A stretch of DNA of 64,000 nucleotides, from the NCBI GenBank assembly GCA_033283175.1, contig JAWMQM010000003.1:248001-312000 (forward strand), given 5' to 3'. The DNA comes from Pseudomaricurvus sp033283175. GTDB lineage: Bacteria > Pseudomonadota > Gammaproteobacteria > Pseudomonadales > Cellvibrionaceae. The stretch's first letter is position 1; each line of letters opens with the position of its first letter. The notes under the pieces are model-generated. The model searched no databases. It worked only from the letters and a program-made list of their open reading frames with translations, and was not told the origin of the DNA. This document shows positions 7,442-15,386 of this stretch, one piece after another. The position numbers and the translations under genes were made by a program.

Positions 7442-8833
7442 ATGAAGTTATCACTGGACTGGTCCGCCTATAAAGATGCGGGCATGGGTGACGCCTACGC
7501 CGATATTCCCCGGCAGGGTGGTGATTACGCCAAGGCCATCGCCGCCTGCATCAACAGTGGTCAGTGCGAGACCGACAGCAAGCAGTTGATGTGCCCCAGC
7601 TTCAAGTTTACCGGCGATGCGGAGCTCTCCACCGGCGGTCGTGTGCGCAAGCTGAAAGCAGCACTCTCTGCCGATGACTGGGAGGAGGCCCTGCAGGATC
7701 CCCAGCTGGCCCGCGCCCTTGAGTTGTGTGTCTCCTGTAAGGGCTGCAAGCGTGAGTGTGACAATAACGTCGACATGGCGCTGATCAAGGTGGAATACCT
7801 CGCCTGGCGCGCCCGTCGCGAAGGCCATTCGCTGCGCAGTCGGCTGTTTGCCAATGTGCCGCTGTTGCTGCACCGCCTGCCGGGGTTACGCCACCTGATC
7901 CGCTGGCGCAACAGCAGTGCGACGCTGCGCAATTTCACCCAGCGCTGGCTGGGCATCAGTGCTGCCATGCCGCTGCCGGTGCCAGTGGCCAGACCGCCGT
8001 CCGACATTGACCTGCTGTCGTCGGTTTACCGTCGTCTCAGTGATGAGGTCGCCGCTGACAAACCGGAACTGGTATTGCTGGTGGATACCTTCAGCCGCTA
8101 CTTTGAACCGAAGATTATTGAAGCGGCCATGGCGGTGCTGGACAGTGCCGGCTATCGCTATACCTTTGCCAATACCGAATTGCTTGGGATCGACCCGGGA
8201 CGCCCGCTCTGCTGTGGTCGCACTTACCTTGCGCAGGGCATGGTGGAGCAGGCGCGGGTGGAAGCGCAGCGCCTGGTGGAAGTCCTGAGTCCCCACGTTG
8301 CCCTGGGCAGCCTGGTGGTGGGCTTCGAGGCGAGCTGTGTTATCGGCTTGCGCGACGATGCGCTGGCGCTGGGATTGGGGGAGCCGATGCGCAGCATCGC
8401 CAACAGCACCCTGTTGTTTGAAGAGTTTATTGGCCGTGAAATTATGGCCGGCCGCTTTGTTCTCCCTGCGCGTGAGCCAGACGCTGCAATAACCCCGGTG
8501 TCGAAACCCGAGACGCTGATTCATGGACACTGCCACCAGAAAGCAGTGGGCGCCATGAAAGCGGTTCGACGGGTCATGAAACTGTTTCCCGACAGCCAAT
8601 ACAGCATGATCGAGTCCGGCTGTTGTGGCATGGCCGGTACCTTCAGCCTGGAGACTGAACATCACGCCATCGGTCATGACATGGCCGCGAGGGATCTGCT
8701 GCCGGCGCTGGAAGAGAAGCCCATGGCGCGGGTTATTGGCAATGGCTTCTCCTGCCGCCAGCAGATGCGCGCCCACGGTGACCCCCGCCCGCAGCACCTG
8801 GCGCAGTGGCTGCGTACCGAGATGGGGCTCTGA
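7442..8833 (+). CDS. Fe-S oxidoreductase, ferredoxin plus CCG domains (YdiJ C-terminal-like)
   Basis: A 463-residue redox protein resembling the Fe-S half of YdiJ/GlpC-type enzymes. Cys36, Cys42 and Cys51-Pro form a first cluster motif, and Cys96, Cys99, Cys102 and Cys106 a second CxxCxxCxxxC motif, implying two [4Fe-4S] sites. The C-terminal half has the repeated cysteine-rich CCG signatures: PLCCGRTYL near 258, HGHCHQK near 363 and ESGCCGMAG near 397. In YdiJ these domains are fused to a DLD-type FAD oxidase; here that part is absent and no separate gene for it is adjacent. Co-transcribed with flavodoxin, which may be its electron partner. Confidence 0.82.
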   Translation: MKLSLDWSAYKDAGMGDAYADIPRQGGDYAKAIAACINSGQCETDSKQLMCPSFKFTGDAELSTGGRVRKLKAALSADDWEEALQDPQLARALELCVSCKGCKRECDNNVDMALIKVEYLAWRARREGHSLRSRLFANVPLLLHRLPGLRHLIRWRNSSATLRNFTQRWLGISAAMPLPVPVARPPSDIDLLSSVYRRLSDEVAADKPELVLLVDTFSRYFEPKIIEAAMAVLDSAGYRYTFANTELLGIDPGRPLCCGRTYLAQGMVEQARVEAQRLVEVLSPHVALGSLVVGFEASCVIGLRDDALALGLGEPMRSIANSTLLFEEFIGREIMAGRFVLPAREPDAAITPVSKPETLIHGHCHQKAVGAMKAVRRVMKLFPDSQYSMIESGCCGMAGTFSLETEHHAIGHDMAARDLLPALEEKPMARVIGNGFSCRQQMRAHGDPRPQHLAQWLRTEMGL

Positions 8834-8875
8834 TATCACGGGGCTCCCGCCTGGATATCACTGGGCCCTCGCCTG
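8832..8875. repeat. 22-bp imperfect tandem duplication at a stop codon
   Basis: Bases 8832-8853 and 8854-8875 agree at 19 of 22 positions, both beginning GATATCAC and ending CGCCTG. The first copy starts within the TGA stop of the Fe-S gene. The second copy runs into a GC-rich arm that pairs with the palindrome at 9037-9056. Confidence 0.75.
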
Positions 8876-9036
8876 CGCGGGGGCGACGATGCAAGAGATC
8901 GGCAGAGATTCCAGGGTGAGGGTTTTTCTGCCGCCATGGCCGAGCATAAAGTGAATCGCAACCTGGCTGTAAGATAGAGCACTCCGGGGGGCTGGATTCA
9001 CTGCTTTCCTCCGGTCTTCCCGGCTTTCCCTTTGTC

Positions 9037-9056
9037 ATCCCCGCGCAGGCGGGGAT
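9037..9056. repeat. dRS3-like palindrome
   Basis: ATCCCCGC-GCAG-GCGGGGAT is a perfect 8-bp stem with a 4-base loop, flanked by GTC and CCA. Its form resembles the short dispersed repeats of the Neisseria dRS3 kind (ATTCCC-N8-GGGAAT). The arm CCCCGCGCAGGC (9039-9050) is also exactly inverted at 8871-8882. It lies in the 335-bp gap 8834-9168, which has no credible gene. Copy number in the genome cannot be judged from one window. Confidence 0.6.
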
Positions 9057-9093
9057 CCAACACAGGGGCGGAGTCCGCAGCGGTGATCATGCT

Positions 9094-9121
9094 GAACCTC
9101 GAACCTCGAACCTCGAACATC
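9094..9121. repeat. Heptamer tandem array 1 (4 x 7 bp)
   Basis: Three perfect copies of GAACCTC followed by GAACATC make exactly 28 bp. The array lies between two convergent genes. Related four-copy arrays stand at 25461-25488 and 39294-39321. Confidence 0.85.
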
Positions 9122-9168
9122 GCCTCCCCCTGATTACCAGGACTGCCGGGAGGCGCTCAGGCGCTCTG

Positions 9169-9510
9169 TTACTGCATCACGGCATCCAGGTTTATGCCGG
9201 CAATGCACGCGCTTTCACGCACACTGTGCAGGGCGTTGTTAAAACGCATCTCGTTGTCGAACAGCATGCTGCGGGCCACCGGGGAGCCGCTGTTGTCCTT
9301 GATAATAAAAAAGTGCTCACCGTCCGGGGTGGTGGATTTGGCGATTAACTGGCTCATCAGCGAACCGACACGTACATCCTGGATAGCTTTTTCGGCATCG
9401 GATTGGCTGGTGAATTCAGGGCTGGTTAAAAGCACTTCACCCTGGGTGTTAACAAACTCGAACTGGAACTGGCTGTCTGCGTTACTGGTGACTTTGAACA
9501 CTGCGACCAT
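9169..9510 (-). CDS. YegP-like DUF1508 protein
   Basis: A 113-residue protein with two tandem DUF1508 (YegP) units, each built on a FEFVNTQGEVLLTSPEF-like or HFFIIKDNSGSPVARS-like beta-hairpin followed by a short helix (DAEKAIQDVR; RFNNALHSVR). The family is small, widespread in bacteria and of unknown function; such genes are often stress-linked, but nothing here shows that. The ATG at 9510 is preceded by AAGGAG at good spacing. It stands alone, with repeat-rich DNA downstream and a 451-bp gap upstream. Confidence 0.85.
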   Translation of the reverse strand: MVAVFKVTSNADSQFQFEFVNTQGEVLLTSPEFTSQSDAEKAIQDVRVGSLMSQLIAKSTTPDGEHFFIIKDNSGSPVARSMLFDNEMRFNNALHSVRESACIAGINLDAVMQ

Positions 9511-9961
9511 GGCTATCGCTCCTTTTTTGATTTTGAAAAGCTTCGTGAACAGGGCGGACGGGTGAGGCGTGACACCCGCCGCTGGAGAGCTGTTGCAATA
9601 GCTGCTCCATAACGACGGCTCTGTGCTCCCGTGCTAAGCGGTTGTTTATTGGTTGCTTTTTTATCGGTCTCCGGGGTGGTGGCGATATCCTTGTCGCGAA
9701 CCCTACAAATTTCGTGGTGTTTTTCAGCGTGTGTCGAGGTGGCGACGCGATCTGCACGGTGGTGGTGTTGGTCCCTCGGGGAAAAACTCCCCGGTTTCGG
9801 CGTATAACCGGGGGGAATCTGGTGGTCAGGTCGTACTGGCGTCGGCTCCAGCTGGTTGGTGTGAAAGGGACTGTTTTTTGCAGACTGCTTTCAGAAGGTT
9901 GAATTAACGGCTGGTAATACCACCTGGCTTTTCTAACAGTGGGAAGGGGTGCATTAACACT
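9511..9961. other. Intergenic gap with overlapping hairpins
   Basis: This 451-bp gap between divergent genes has no credible coding sequence. It contains two mutually exclusive stems: GGGGA (9778-9782) with TCCCC (9788-9792), and CCCCGGTT (9789-9796) with AACCGGGG (9806-9813). Because both use 9789-9792 they could form alternative RNA structures. No clear promoter hexamers were identified. Confidence 0.5.
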
Positions 9962-10600
9962 ATGGGTAAAGAGTTCAAAGTGCTGAAGGAGCTGGCGACG
10001 GTCAGCGCCACTATTACCGAGCTGGCGGCGGTGAATCGTATCCTGTGTGCTGAAATTCCGTCGACGGAGTTCCGTGCAGACTATGACAGCCTGATCAGTG
10101 ATATCCGTAATACCTACGGTTCTGTGTGGGATACCCTGCAGCCATTGCTGGCGTTACTGGACGCGGAAACATTCCCCTTGCAGTTTGACGCCCTGCACCA
10201 GTGGTATGGGGAACGTCATCTGGTGGCGCTCAGTGAACCGCGTTTCAACGCTGAGTTCACCTATGAAAAATACCTGCAGTTTCGCAAGCGCAAAGAGGTG
10301 AAAACCGGATACCCACCCCTGAAAGCGGCGTTCTCCCGGCTGCACGACTTTATCGATAAGTGGATCGATAATGATATCTGGCTGGCCATGAGCATTGATG
10401 TCCTGCTCAAGCACCTTAACCTGGTGTTGGATGAGGTGGCGCTGCTGAAAAAGAGCGACGGGGAGGAAGCCCTGGCACTTTACCAGTCGGTGTTGGGTGG
10501 CTTTGGGCCTTTCCTGGCCATTATTGCCGATGCCCTGGAAAGTTTGCCGGCGTTGCCGCCGGAGAGCCGTGAGGACGCGGTGATGAGCGCAGTAGTCTGA
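9962..10600 (+). CDS. Hypothetical protein, helical
   Basis: I do not recognise this 212-residue protein. It has no signal peptide and no membrane helix. The sequence is Leu- and Ala-rich with charged residues at helical spacing, a single cysteine near residue 29 and an aromatic segment around QWYGERH near 80. GGAAGGGG lies about 15 bases before the ATG, a loose ribosome site. The gene stands alone and is followed by a strong bidirectional terminator. The reading frame is uninterrupted and has normal codon use, so it is very likely real. Confidence 0.65.
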   Translation: MGKEFKVLKELATVSATITELAAVNRILCAEIPSTEFRADYDSLISDIRNTYGSVWDTLQPLLALLDAETFPLQFDALHQWYGERHLVALSEPRFNAEFTYEKYLQFRKRKEVKTGYPPLKAAFSRLHDFIDKWIDNDIWLAMSIDVLLKHLNLVLDEVALLKKSDGEEALALYQSVLGGFGPFLAIIADALESLPALPPESREDAVMSAVV

Positions 10601-10652
10601 GATGAGCTTTTTCCGGGGCGATTGCCCCGGCACTAGCAACAGCGACTAAAAC

Positions 10653-10684
10653 AAAGGCCGGACTGAGCAATCAGCCCGGCCTTT
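10653..10684. terminator. Bidirectional intrinsic terminator
   Basis: AAAGGCCGG (10653-10661) pairs with CCGGCCTTT (10676-10684). On the minus strand the stem runs into CTTTGTTTT, on the plus strand into CTTTGG. It separates two convergent genes. A second GC-rich hairpin, CCGGGGC-GATT-GCCCCGG, lies at 10613-10630. Confidence 0.8.
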
Positions 10685-10712
10685 GGCTCACGCTTCTATT
10701 GCCCTCAAGCTG

Positions 10713-11519
10713 TCAGCGGTTGGCTCGCTCGGGCTTTTCGGGCTTCTCAGGTTTCTCGGGCTTTTCAGGACGCTCTGGTTTTTCAGGCTTTTCTGGCCTC
10801 TCAGGCTTCTCGGGCTTTTCCGGGCGCTCGGGCTTTTCAGCCCGTTCGGGTTTTTCCGGCTTGTCGAGGCGGGCGATTTTTTCCGTGCGCTCAGGACGCT
10901 GGGACTTTTCCTTACGTTCAATCCGGGCTGCTTTTTCGGCGTCCGGGCGATTGGATTTGACGTTGCGCATCACGTCCCCAACCTTGAGATCATACTCACG
11001 GAAGATTTCGCCCCAGCCACGGCCATCGGCGCGCAGGTCGAGAATGCCGGTGGCATCGTCGTTGGAGAGCAGCAGTAGCAGTTCGCGATCACTGATGCCC
11101 GCCTCGCTGATGGCTTCTGCCAGACCCAGCGCCAGGCTGATCTCGCCAAAACCAAGGGCGTTGCCTTCCGTATCGAGTGTGGTTTCTACAATGACAAGCT
11201 CGGTGCGTTCGGTGCCGTCATCATTCAGCACCGGATTGCCGGCGTCATCGACCACAACCTGCTCAATCTCTTCTTCGACCGTAATGCTGCTGCCGGTGCG
11301 CAGGGTTTTGATCAGCTCCTCGTGGTCGCCGTCACCCAACTCAGCGAAGTCACTGTCGATTTTCTCTGTGACTTTCTGATTGCCCGTGGACCAGCTGCTC
11401 TCCGGAGTGGGGTCTTCCGGTAAAGGCTCATCCTGGGCGAAAGTGGGGGAGCAGGCCAACGCCAGTGCCAGCAGTCCACTGCTGCACCAGGCTGTTTTCT
11501 TGAACGCTGTTGACTTCAT
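10713..11519 (-). CDS. Exported protein with KPE/RPE repeat tail
   Basis: A 268-residue unknown secreted protein. An N-terminal signal peptide (core SGLLALALA, cleavage likely at TFA-QDE) leads to an acidic domain of about 170 residues. The last 50 or so residues are a run of about 16 tripeptides of the form KPE, RPE or RAE, in which RPE-KPE-KPE recurs as a 9-residue unit. The tail is highly charged and extended, suited to spanning the periplasm or binding peptidoglycan or an anion, but this is inference. The ATG at 11519 follows GAGAGG at good spacing. Confidence 0.75.
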   Translation of the reverse strand: MKSTAFKKTAWCSSGLLALALACSPTFAQDEPLPEDPTPESSWSTGNQKVTEKIDSDFAELGDGDHEELIKTLRTGSSITVEEEIEQVVVDDAGNPVLNDDGTERTELVIVETTLDTEGNALGFGEISLALGLAEAISEAGISDRELLLLLSNDDATGILDLRADGRGWGEIFREYDLKVGDVMRNVKSNRPDAEKAARIERKEKSQRPERTEKIARLDKPEKPERAEKPERPEKPEKPERPEKPEKPERPEKPEKPEKPEKPERANR

Positions 11520-11625
11520 AAACACCTCTCTGGTGATAGGGCACAGTCACCTTTCTGCACCGGTTGGTTTGCGCCTGCATGAACGGTTGTTGTTATTGTA
11601 GTCGCTCTTGCAGTCGGGCAAGGGT

Positions 11626-12405
11626 TCAGGGGCGGTAGCTGATCTGTATGCCGGTGCCCAGATCAGGGCTACCGTCGGTCAGGCCTAAATAGCCGTAAAC
11701 CATCAGGCTGGTTTGCGGTGACAGGCGCTGGTTCAGGTAAGCGAACAGTTCCAGCTGGTCGTCGCTGCTGGTGGCGGACTGCTGGTAGTCCACCGATGCG
11801 CCCAGGTTGGCATCGTCGGTCCAGCGGTAGTCGGAACCCACGGACAGCGCGAACACATTATCCAGGTTGCCCTGTGGCGGGTCGCCCTTGATCTTGTAAG
11901 CGAGGGTGGCGAACGGGGTGTAGCGTCCCATGGGCTTAAACAGGTCAGCCACCAGCGCGTAGTCGGTTTCGCCGGTGCCCAGGCCCTTGTCTTCATCGGC
12001 GGTGGGCAGTTTGATCTTGCCGCCAAGGCTGAGATAGAACACGTCTGTCGGCAGCTCCTCCACGAAATAGGAAGCGCTCAACCAGGTATCACCCAGGCCA
12101 TCTTCGGTTTTGGTTTGGGTGCTGTTGCCAGGCACAACAATACCGTCGCCACCACCACCCACTACGGTGCCGGGGCCATCAATCTCCAGCAGCGAGGCGG
12201 TGGCTTTATAGGTCCAGTTGCCGTCGGTATAGGCGACGGAGACCGGCAGGAAAAAAATATCCGTGTCGGCTGGATCACCATAATCACCGGTGCTGTAGTC
12301 GATGCCGGCGGTGTATTTCCAGGGGCGTTCATCCGCGGCAGCGGCCGTGGTAGACGCCAGCAGGAGCAGAGTGACTATGGACGTTTGTTTGCAAAGTGCG
12401 TGCAT
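11626..12405 (-). CDS. Outer-membrane beta-barrel protein
   Basis: A 259-residue predicted outer-membrane protein. The signal peptide ends near TAAAADE, and the mature chain alternates aromatic and small residues in strand-length segments. It includes two glycine-rich turns (VVGGGGDGIVVPG; DEDKGLGTGETDY) and ends SYRP. It resembles the loosely defined transporter/Phenol_MetA_deg class of barrels, but I cannot assign a substrate. The ATG at 12405 follows GGGGAC. Its leader is the AT-rich gap 12406-12803. Confidence 0.7.
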   Translation of the reverse strand: MHALCKQTSIVTLLLLASTTAAAADERPWKYTAGIDYSTGDYGDPADTDIFFLPVSVAYTDGNWTYKATASLLEIDGPGTVVGGGGDGIVVPGNSTQTKTEDGLGDTWLSASYFVEELPTDVFYLSLGGKIKLPTADEDKGLGTGETDYALVADLFKPMGRYTPFATLAYKIKGDPPQGNLDNVFALSVGSDYRWTDDANLGASVDYQQSATSSDDQLELFAYLNQRLSPQTSLMVYGYLGLTDGSPDLGTGIQISYRP

Positions 12406-12803
12406 GTTGTCCCCGGATGGCAAGGTTGAATGAACGAGAGTAAAGAATTCAACGACAAAAATACATGAACTGGTTCCCTTCGGTGCGAGTAAATGTTGCG
12501 TTAAATTTTCGGGGAATAAAAAGGCTAACTTCAAAGATCTGAAATTTATTAAAGCGCCGTTTCAATGATGGGAAATGCGCCACAACTCCTTAACAACGGC
12601 GAAAACCGAAGTGAACTTTTCTTTGGGATAGGTGGTCTTTAGCGTTTTTTTTCGATTTTGTATTTACCGTTTTTTTACGCTTATCGGTCTGGAAGGCCGG
12701 GTTAGGAAAAATTTAGGATTCCGCTAGGCACAATTTAGCATCGCCCCGCATTGCAGGTAGATAGAGTAGCCACTGCGTTAATCACTTTCAGGAGGAAAGA
12801 TTT
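12406..12803. other. AT-rich divergent intergenic gap
   Basis: This 398-bp gap lies between the divergent barrel and hemerythrin genes and is much richer in A+T than its surroundings, with several poly-T runs at about 12639-12677. No open reading frame or strong inverted repeat was found. It probably holds both promoters; I could not place either with confidence and saw no clear FNR box. Confidence 0.5.
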
Positions 12804-13472
12804 ATGAACGCGCAACGCTATGACATTTACGCCTTGATCCACAAGGGGCTGCGCTCCTGCCTCACCGAGGCGCTGATCAACCTCGGCAGGGTGGATCTCA
12901 ACTCTGAGGCAGAGCTGGGGACGGTTCTGGTTCAGGTGACTGACCTGCTGGAGATCTGTCGTGGTCACCTGCATCACGAAAACACCTTTATACATCCCGC
13001 CATGGATGCCTGTGAGCCCGGTGTGGCCGCCGGCATGTACAGCCATCACGACCAGCATGTGGTGATGATCGGCCAGTTGCAGTCGTTACTGGCGCAGCTG
13101 CAGCAGTGTGCAGCGGACGCCCGCCCGCAGGTCGCTGCGCAGTTGTACCGCAAACTGGCTGTCTTTGTGGCGGATAACCTGGCCCACATGCACGAGGAAG
13201 AGACGGACAACAATGCGGTGCTGTGGCGCCACTACTCAGATGAGGAAATTCGCGCCATTGAGCAGCGACTGGTGCAAAGCCTTTCCCCGGAGGATAACGC
13301 CCGCTACATGCGTTGGATGTTGACGGCCATGAACCATCAGGAGCGCGAAGCGCTGCTTACCGGTATGCGGGAGCAGGCACCGGCGCCAGTCTATGAGGGG
13401 GTGCTGAGTCTGGCCCGCAGCAATTTGCCGCTGCCGGAGTGGGATAAGCTGGAGTTAGCCTTGGCTGGCTGA
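12804..13472 (+). CDS. Hemerythrin-like HHE-domain protein
   Basis: A 222-residue soluble protein with a hemerythrin (HHE cation-binding) four-helix bundle in its first 150 residues. Candidate di-iron ligands are His13, the HLHHEN cluster at 55-60, His64, HHDQH at 81-85 and the HMHEEE motif near 125. Such proteins bind O2 or NO, or serve in iron and oxidative-stress handling. A C-terminal helical region of about 75 residues follows. GGAGGAAA stands 6 bases before the ATG. Its 3' end overlaps the convergent GAF regulator by 18 bp, which may couple the two genes. Confidence 0.85.
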   Translation: MNAQRYDIYALIHKGLRSCLTEALINLGRVDLNSEAELGTVLVQVTDLLEICRGHLHHENTFIHPAMDACEPGVAAGMYSHHDQHVVMIGQLQSLLAQLQQCAADARPQVAAQLYRKLAVFVADNLAHMHEEETDNNAVLWRHYSDEEIRAIEQRLVQSLSPEDNARYMRWMLTAMNHQEREALLTGMREQAPAPVYEGVLSLARSNLPLPEWDKLELALAG

Positions 13473-14798
13473 GTCGGCGCAGAGGACGAATGGCCGCTGC
13501 AGCTCCAGCCTGAAGCGGCCGCGCCCGGACTTGCAGATCTGCACCGCCGGGCACTGCTCCTGCAACCGCCGCCGCAACAGTATGAGTCGCGCTTCCAGGT
13601 TGTCATCGATTTCCGGCAGGCCGAGGCTACTGTCCAGTCGCAGCTCGCGGTTGCTGAAATCGAGGCGCTCCTCGCACTGCGCGATGTTCAACAGCCGCCA
13701 GAGGATGCGGCCTGCCACGCCCTTGATCAGGTAAGTGTCATCAATAAACACGCTGTGGTTGGCACTGAAGTAACGCACCTGCAGTGGTGGCAGGTTGGGA
13801 TCCGGGATTGTCGTGCTGCCGGGTTGGGCGGCGCTGCTGCTTTCCAGGCTCTGCAAGCTGGCCATGGTGTGTGCCAGCTGGTGGCCCAGCACCATCAGTG
13901 CGTCTTCAAACTGGTAATCAAATGCCAACTCCTGTTCGCTCTCCAGAAACAGCACGCCTTGCAGTCGCTGGCCGCTCACCAGGGGAATCGCCAGCTGGCT
14001 TTGCGGCGCGCTGAGACCGGGAAAGGGTATGCCGGTTTCCAGCAGCGGGTCGGCGTTGGTGTTACAGCGGCTGGCCTCGCTGTAGAGATAATCGGAACTC
14101 ATATGGTTGATACGGATGGGTGTGCGGTAACGGGCCGCCACGCCGATCACGCCGCAGTCGTAGGGGATTTCGGTCCCCACCCCGGAATCCGGGTAACCCA
14201 TGCTGGCGAGGGCATAGAGTTTTTGCCCGGCTTCATCCGCCATCAGCAGCATGCCCTGTTGTACCCCAGTTAACTCACGCAGGCTGTCGAGGGTGATCTC
14301 GAGCAGAGAGGCGAGATCGTATTGGGTCGCCAGCCGCCGGCAGAGGGTGCGCAGCAGTGACGTCCAGGGCAAGCTGTTAGTCGCGGGAGGTCCGACCTCG
14401 CAATCGATTGCCTCGATGTGCAGCACGCGGCAGACGTCAGCACCTTTCAACACAAACACGTCGCTCATGCCGGTATGAGAGGCGATGCTCGCCAGGCGGG
14501 CTTTCATATTTTCGAACAGTGCACCGCCGGTTTCGGTGCGCACATAGAGCAACGCGAGGCGATAGCGGGCCGTGGTGACCGGATCGATCAGGTAGGCGGT
14601 CAGCTGCGGGTTCTGCTGCATGTTGCGCCGGGTCTTGTTGAAAAACTGAAACGACAGGGCCACATGCTCACCGTCCACATAATGCACCTGGGATACGTAG
14701 GAGACGTTGGGAATACCGCCGGCGTCGCAGGTGGCGAGGGTGCCGGGTACGGCGCCTTCCAGGCAGGGGCGTATATGATCCAGGGTCAGACGGTTCAT
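13455..14798 (-). CDS. PPOX-GAF-winged-helix sensor/regulator
   Basis: A 447-residue protein of unusual architecture. Residues 1-150 resemble a pyridoxamine-phosphate-oxidase-like flavin split barrel (GTLATCDAGGIPNVSYVSQV; SFQFFNKTRRNMQQNP). Residues about 170-335 are a GAF domain (LLEITLDSLRELTGVQQGM; YDCGVIGVAARYRTPIRI). The last 100 residues look like an OmpR-type winged helix (DDTYLIKGVAGRILWRLL; SNRELRLDSSLG; GRGRFRLEL). A flavin or redox sensor coupled to DNA binding is the natural inference. The ATG at 14798 lies 10 bases after the stop of the upstream PPOX-like gene. Confidence 0.7.
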   Translation of the reverse strand: MNRLTLDHIRPCLEGAVPGTLATCDAGGIPNVSYVSQVHYVDGEHVALSFQFFNKTRRNMQQNPQLTAYLIDPVTTARYRLALLYVRTETGGALFENMKARLASIASHTGMSDVFVLKGADVCRVLHIEAIDCEVGPPATNSLPWTSLLRTLCRRLATQYDLASLLEITLDSLRELTGVQQGMLLMADEAGQKLYALASMGYPDSGVGTEIPYDCGVIGVAARYRTPIRINHMSSDYLYSEASRCNTNADPLLETGIPFPGLSAPQSQLAIPLVSGQRLQGVLFLESEQELAFDYQFEDALMVLGHQLAHTMASLQSLESSSAAQPGSTTIPDPNLPPLQVRYFSANHSVFIDDTYLIKGVAGRILWRLLNIAQCEERLDFSNRELRLDSSLGLPEIDDNLEARLILLRRRLQEQCPAVQICKSGRGRFRLELQRPFVLCADSASQG

Positions 14799-14808
14799 GG
14801 CCGGGGAG

Positions 14809-15300
14809 TCACGACTGTGGCCCGATGCGTTCGCCGGCCCCGGGCCCCGGGGTCTGCTGAAAAACATCCGAGGGCGTCAGCAGGATGCGACAGAGATCGT
14901 GCGGTTCACAGGCAAACAGGCGTTGGTTAAAGCCGCTGTCAAAACCCAGCGGCAGTATGTCGGCGCCAAAGTGGGCACGACTCTGCTCAAGTACCGGCAG
15001 GTCATCGGCAGCGATATCAGTGATGATGGCGTCGCTGCCTTTCAGTTGCAGGGTGCGGTGGGTGCTGGGTTCGGTCACAACGACGGCCAGTTCGCCGCAG
15101 GCGGCCACGTCGCGCAGCAGGTCACTGCTCTGGCTGCGGGACAGGATCAGGATCAGCTGCCGGCCATCATCGGAATAGCGGCAGGCAAGCGCCCGCGTCA
15201 GCGACGGTACATGGCGCAGGTCGCGGGAAGCAAGACTGATGGACAGACCCCGGGTCAGGAATTGGGCATCGTCCGTTGATAGCCAGGTGGGGGCAGGCAT
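14809..15300 (-). CDS. Small PPOX-like split-barrel protein
   Basis: A 163-residue soluble protein whose first 120 residues resemble a flavin-binding split barrel (GLSISLASRDLRHVPSLTRA; ILSRSQSSDLLRDVAAC; LAVVVTEPSTHRTLQLKG). It is likely a paralogue of the N-terminal domain of the next gene. With only 10 bases between them, the two are surely one transcript and might act as a pair. The assignment rests on overall pattern, not on a diagnostic motif. The ribosome site before the ATG at 15300 is weak. Confidence 0.55.
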   Translation of the reverse strand: MPAPTWLSTDDAQFLTRGLSISLASRDLRHVPSLTRALACRYSDDGRQLILILSRSQSSDLLRDVAACGELAVVVTEPSTHRTLQLKGSDAIITDIAADDLPVLEQSRAHFGADILPLGFDSGFNQRLFACEPHDLCRILLTPSDVFQQTPGPGAGERIGPQS

Positions 15301-15386
15301 AGTGCAGATTCGAACCGGTCAGAGGCCAAAATGGTAGGACCGGCAGGGGTCTTCAGGCAAGCAAATTTATTGGGAGCGAAAGGCGC

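Noticed and set aside
9094..9121. CRISPR array
   Set aside because: The repeats are 7 bp and contiguous with no spacers; no cas genes are present in the window.
9642..9907. 84-86 residue frames in the 9511-9961 gap
   Set aside because: No ribosome site, basic low-quality translations, and the region is better explained by hairpins.
10699..11379. Plus-strand frame rich in GFSGFSG repeats, collagen-like
   Set aside because: It is the antisense reading of the KPE/RPE repeat tail; the minus frame has the signal peptide and ribosome site.
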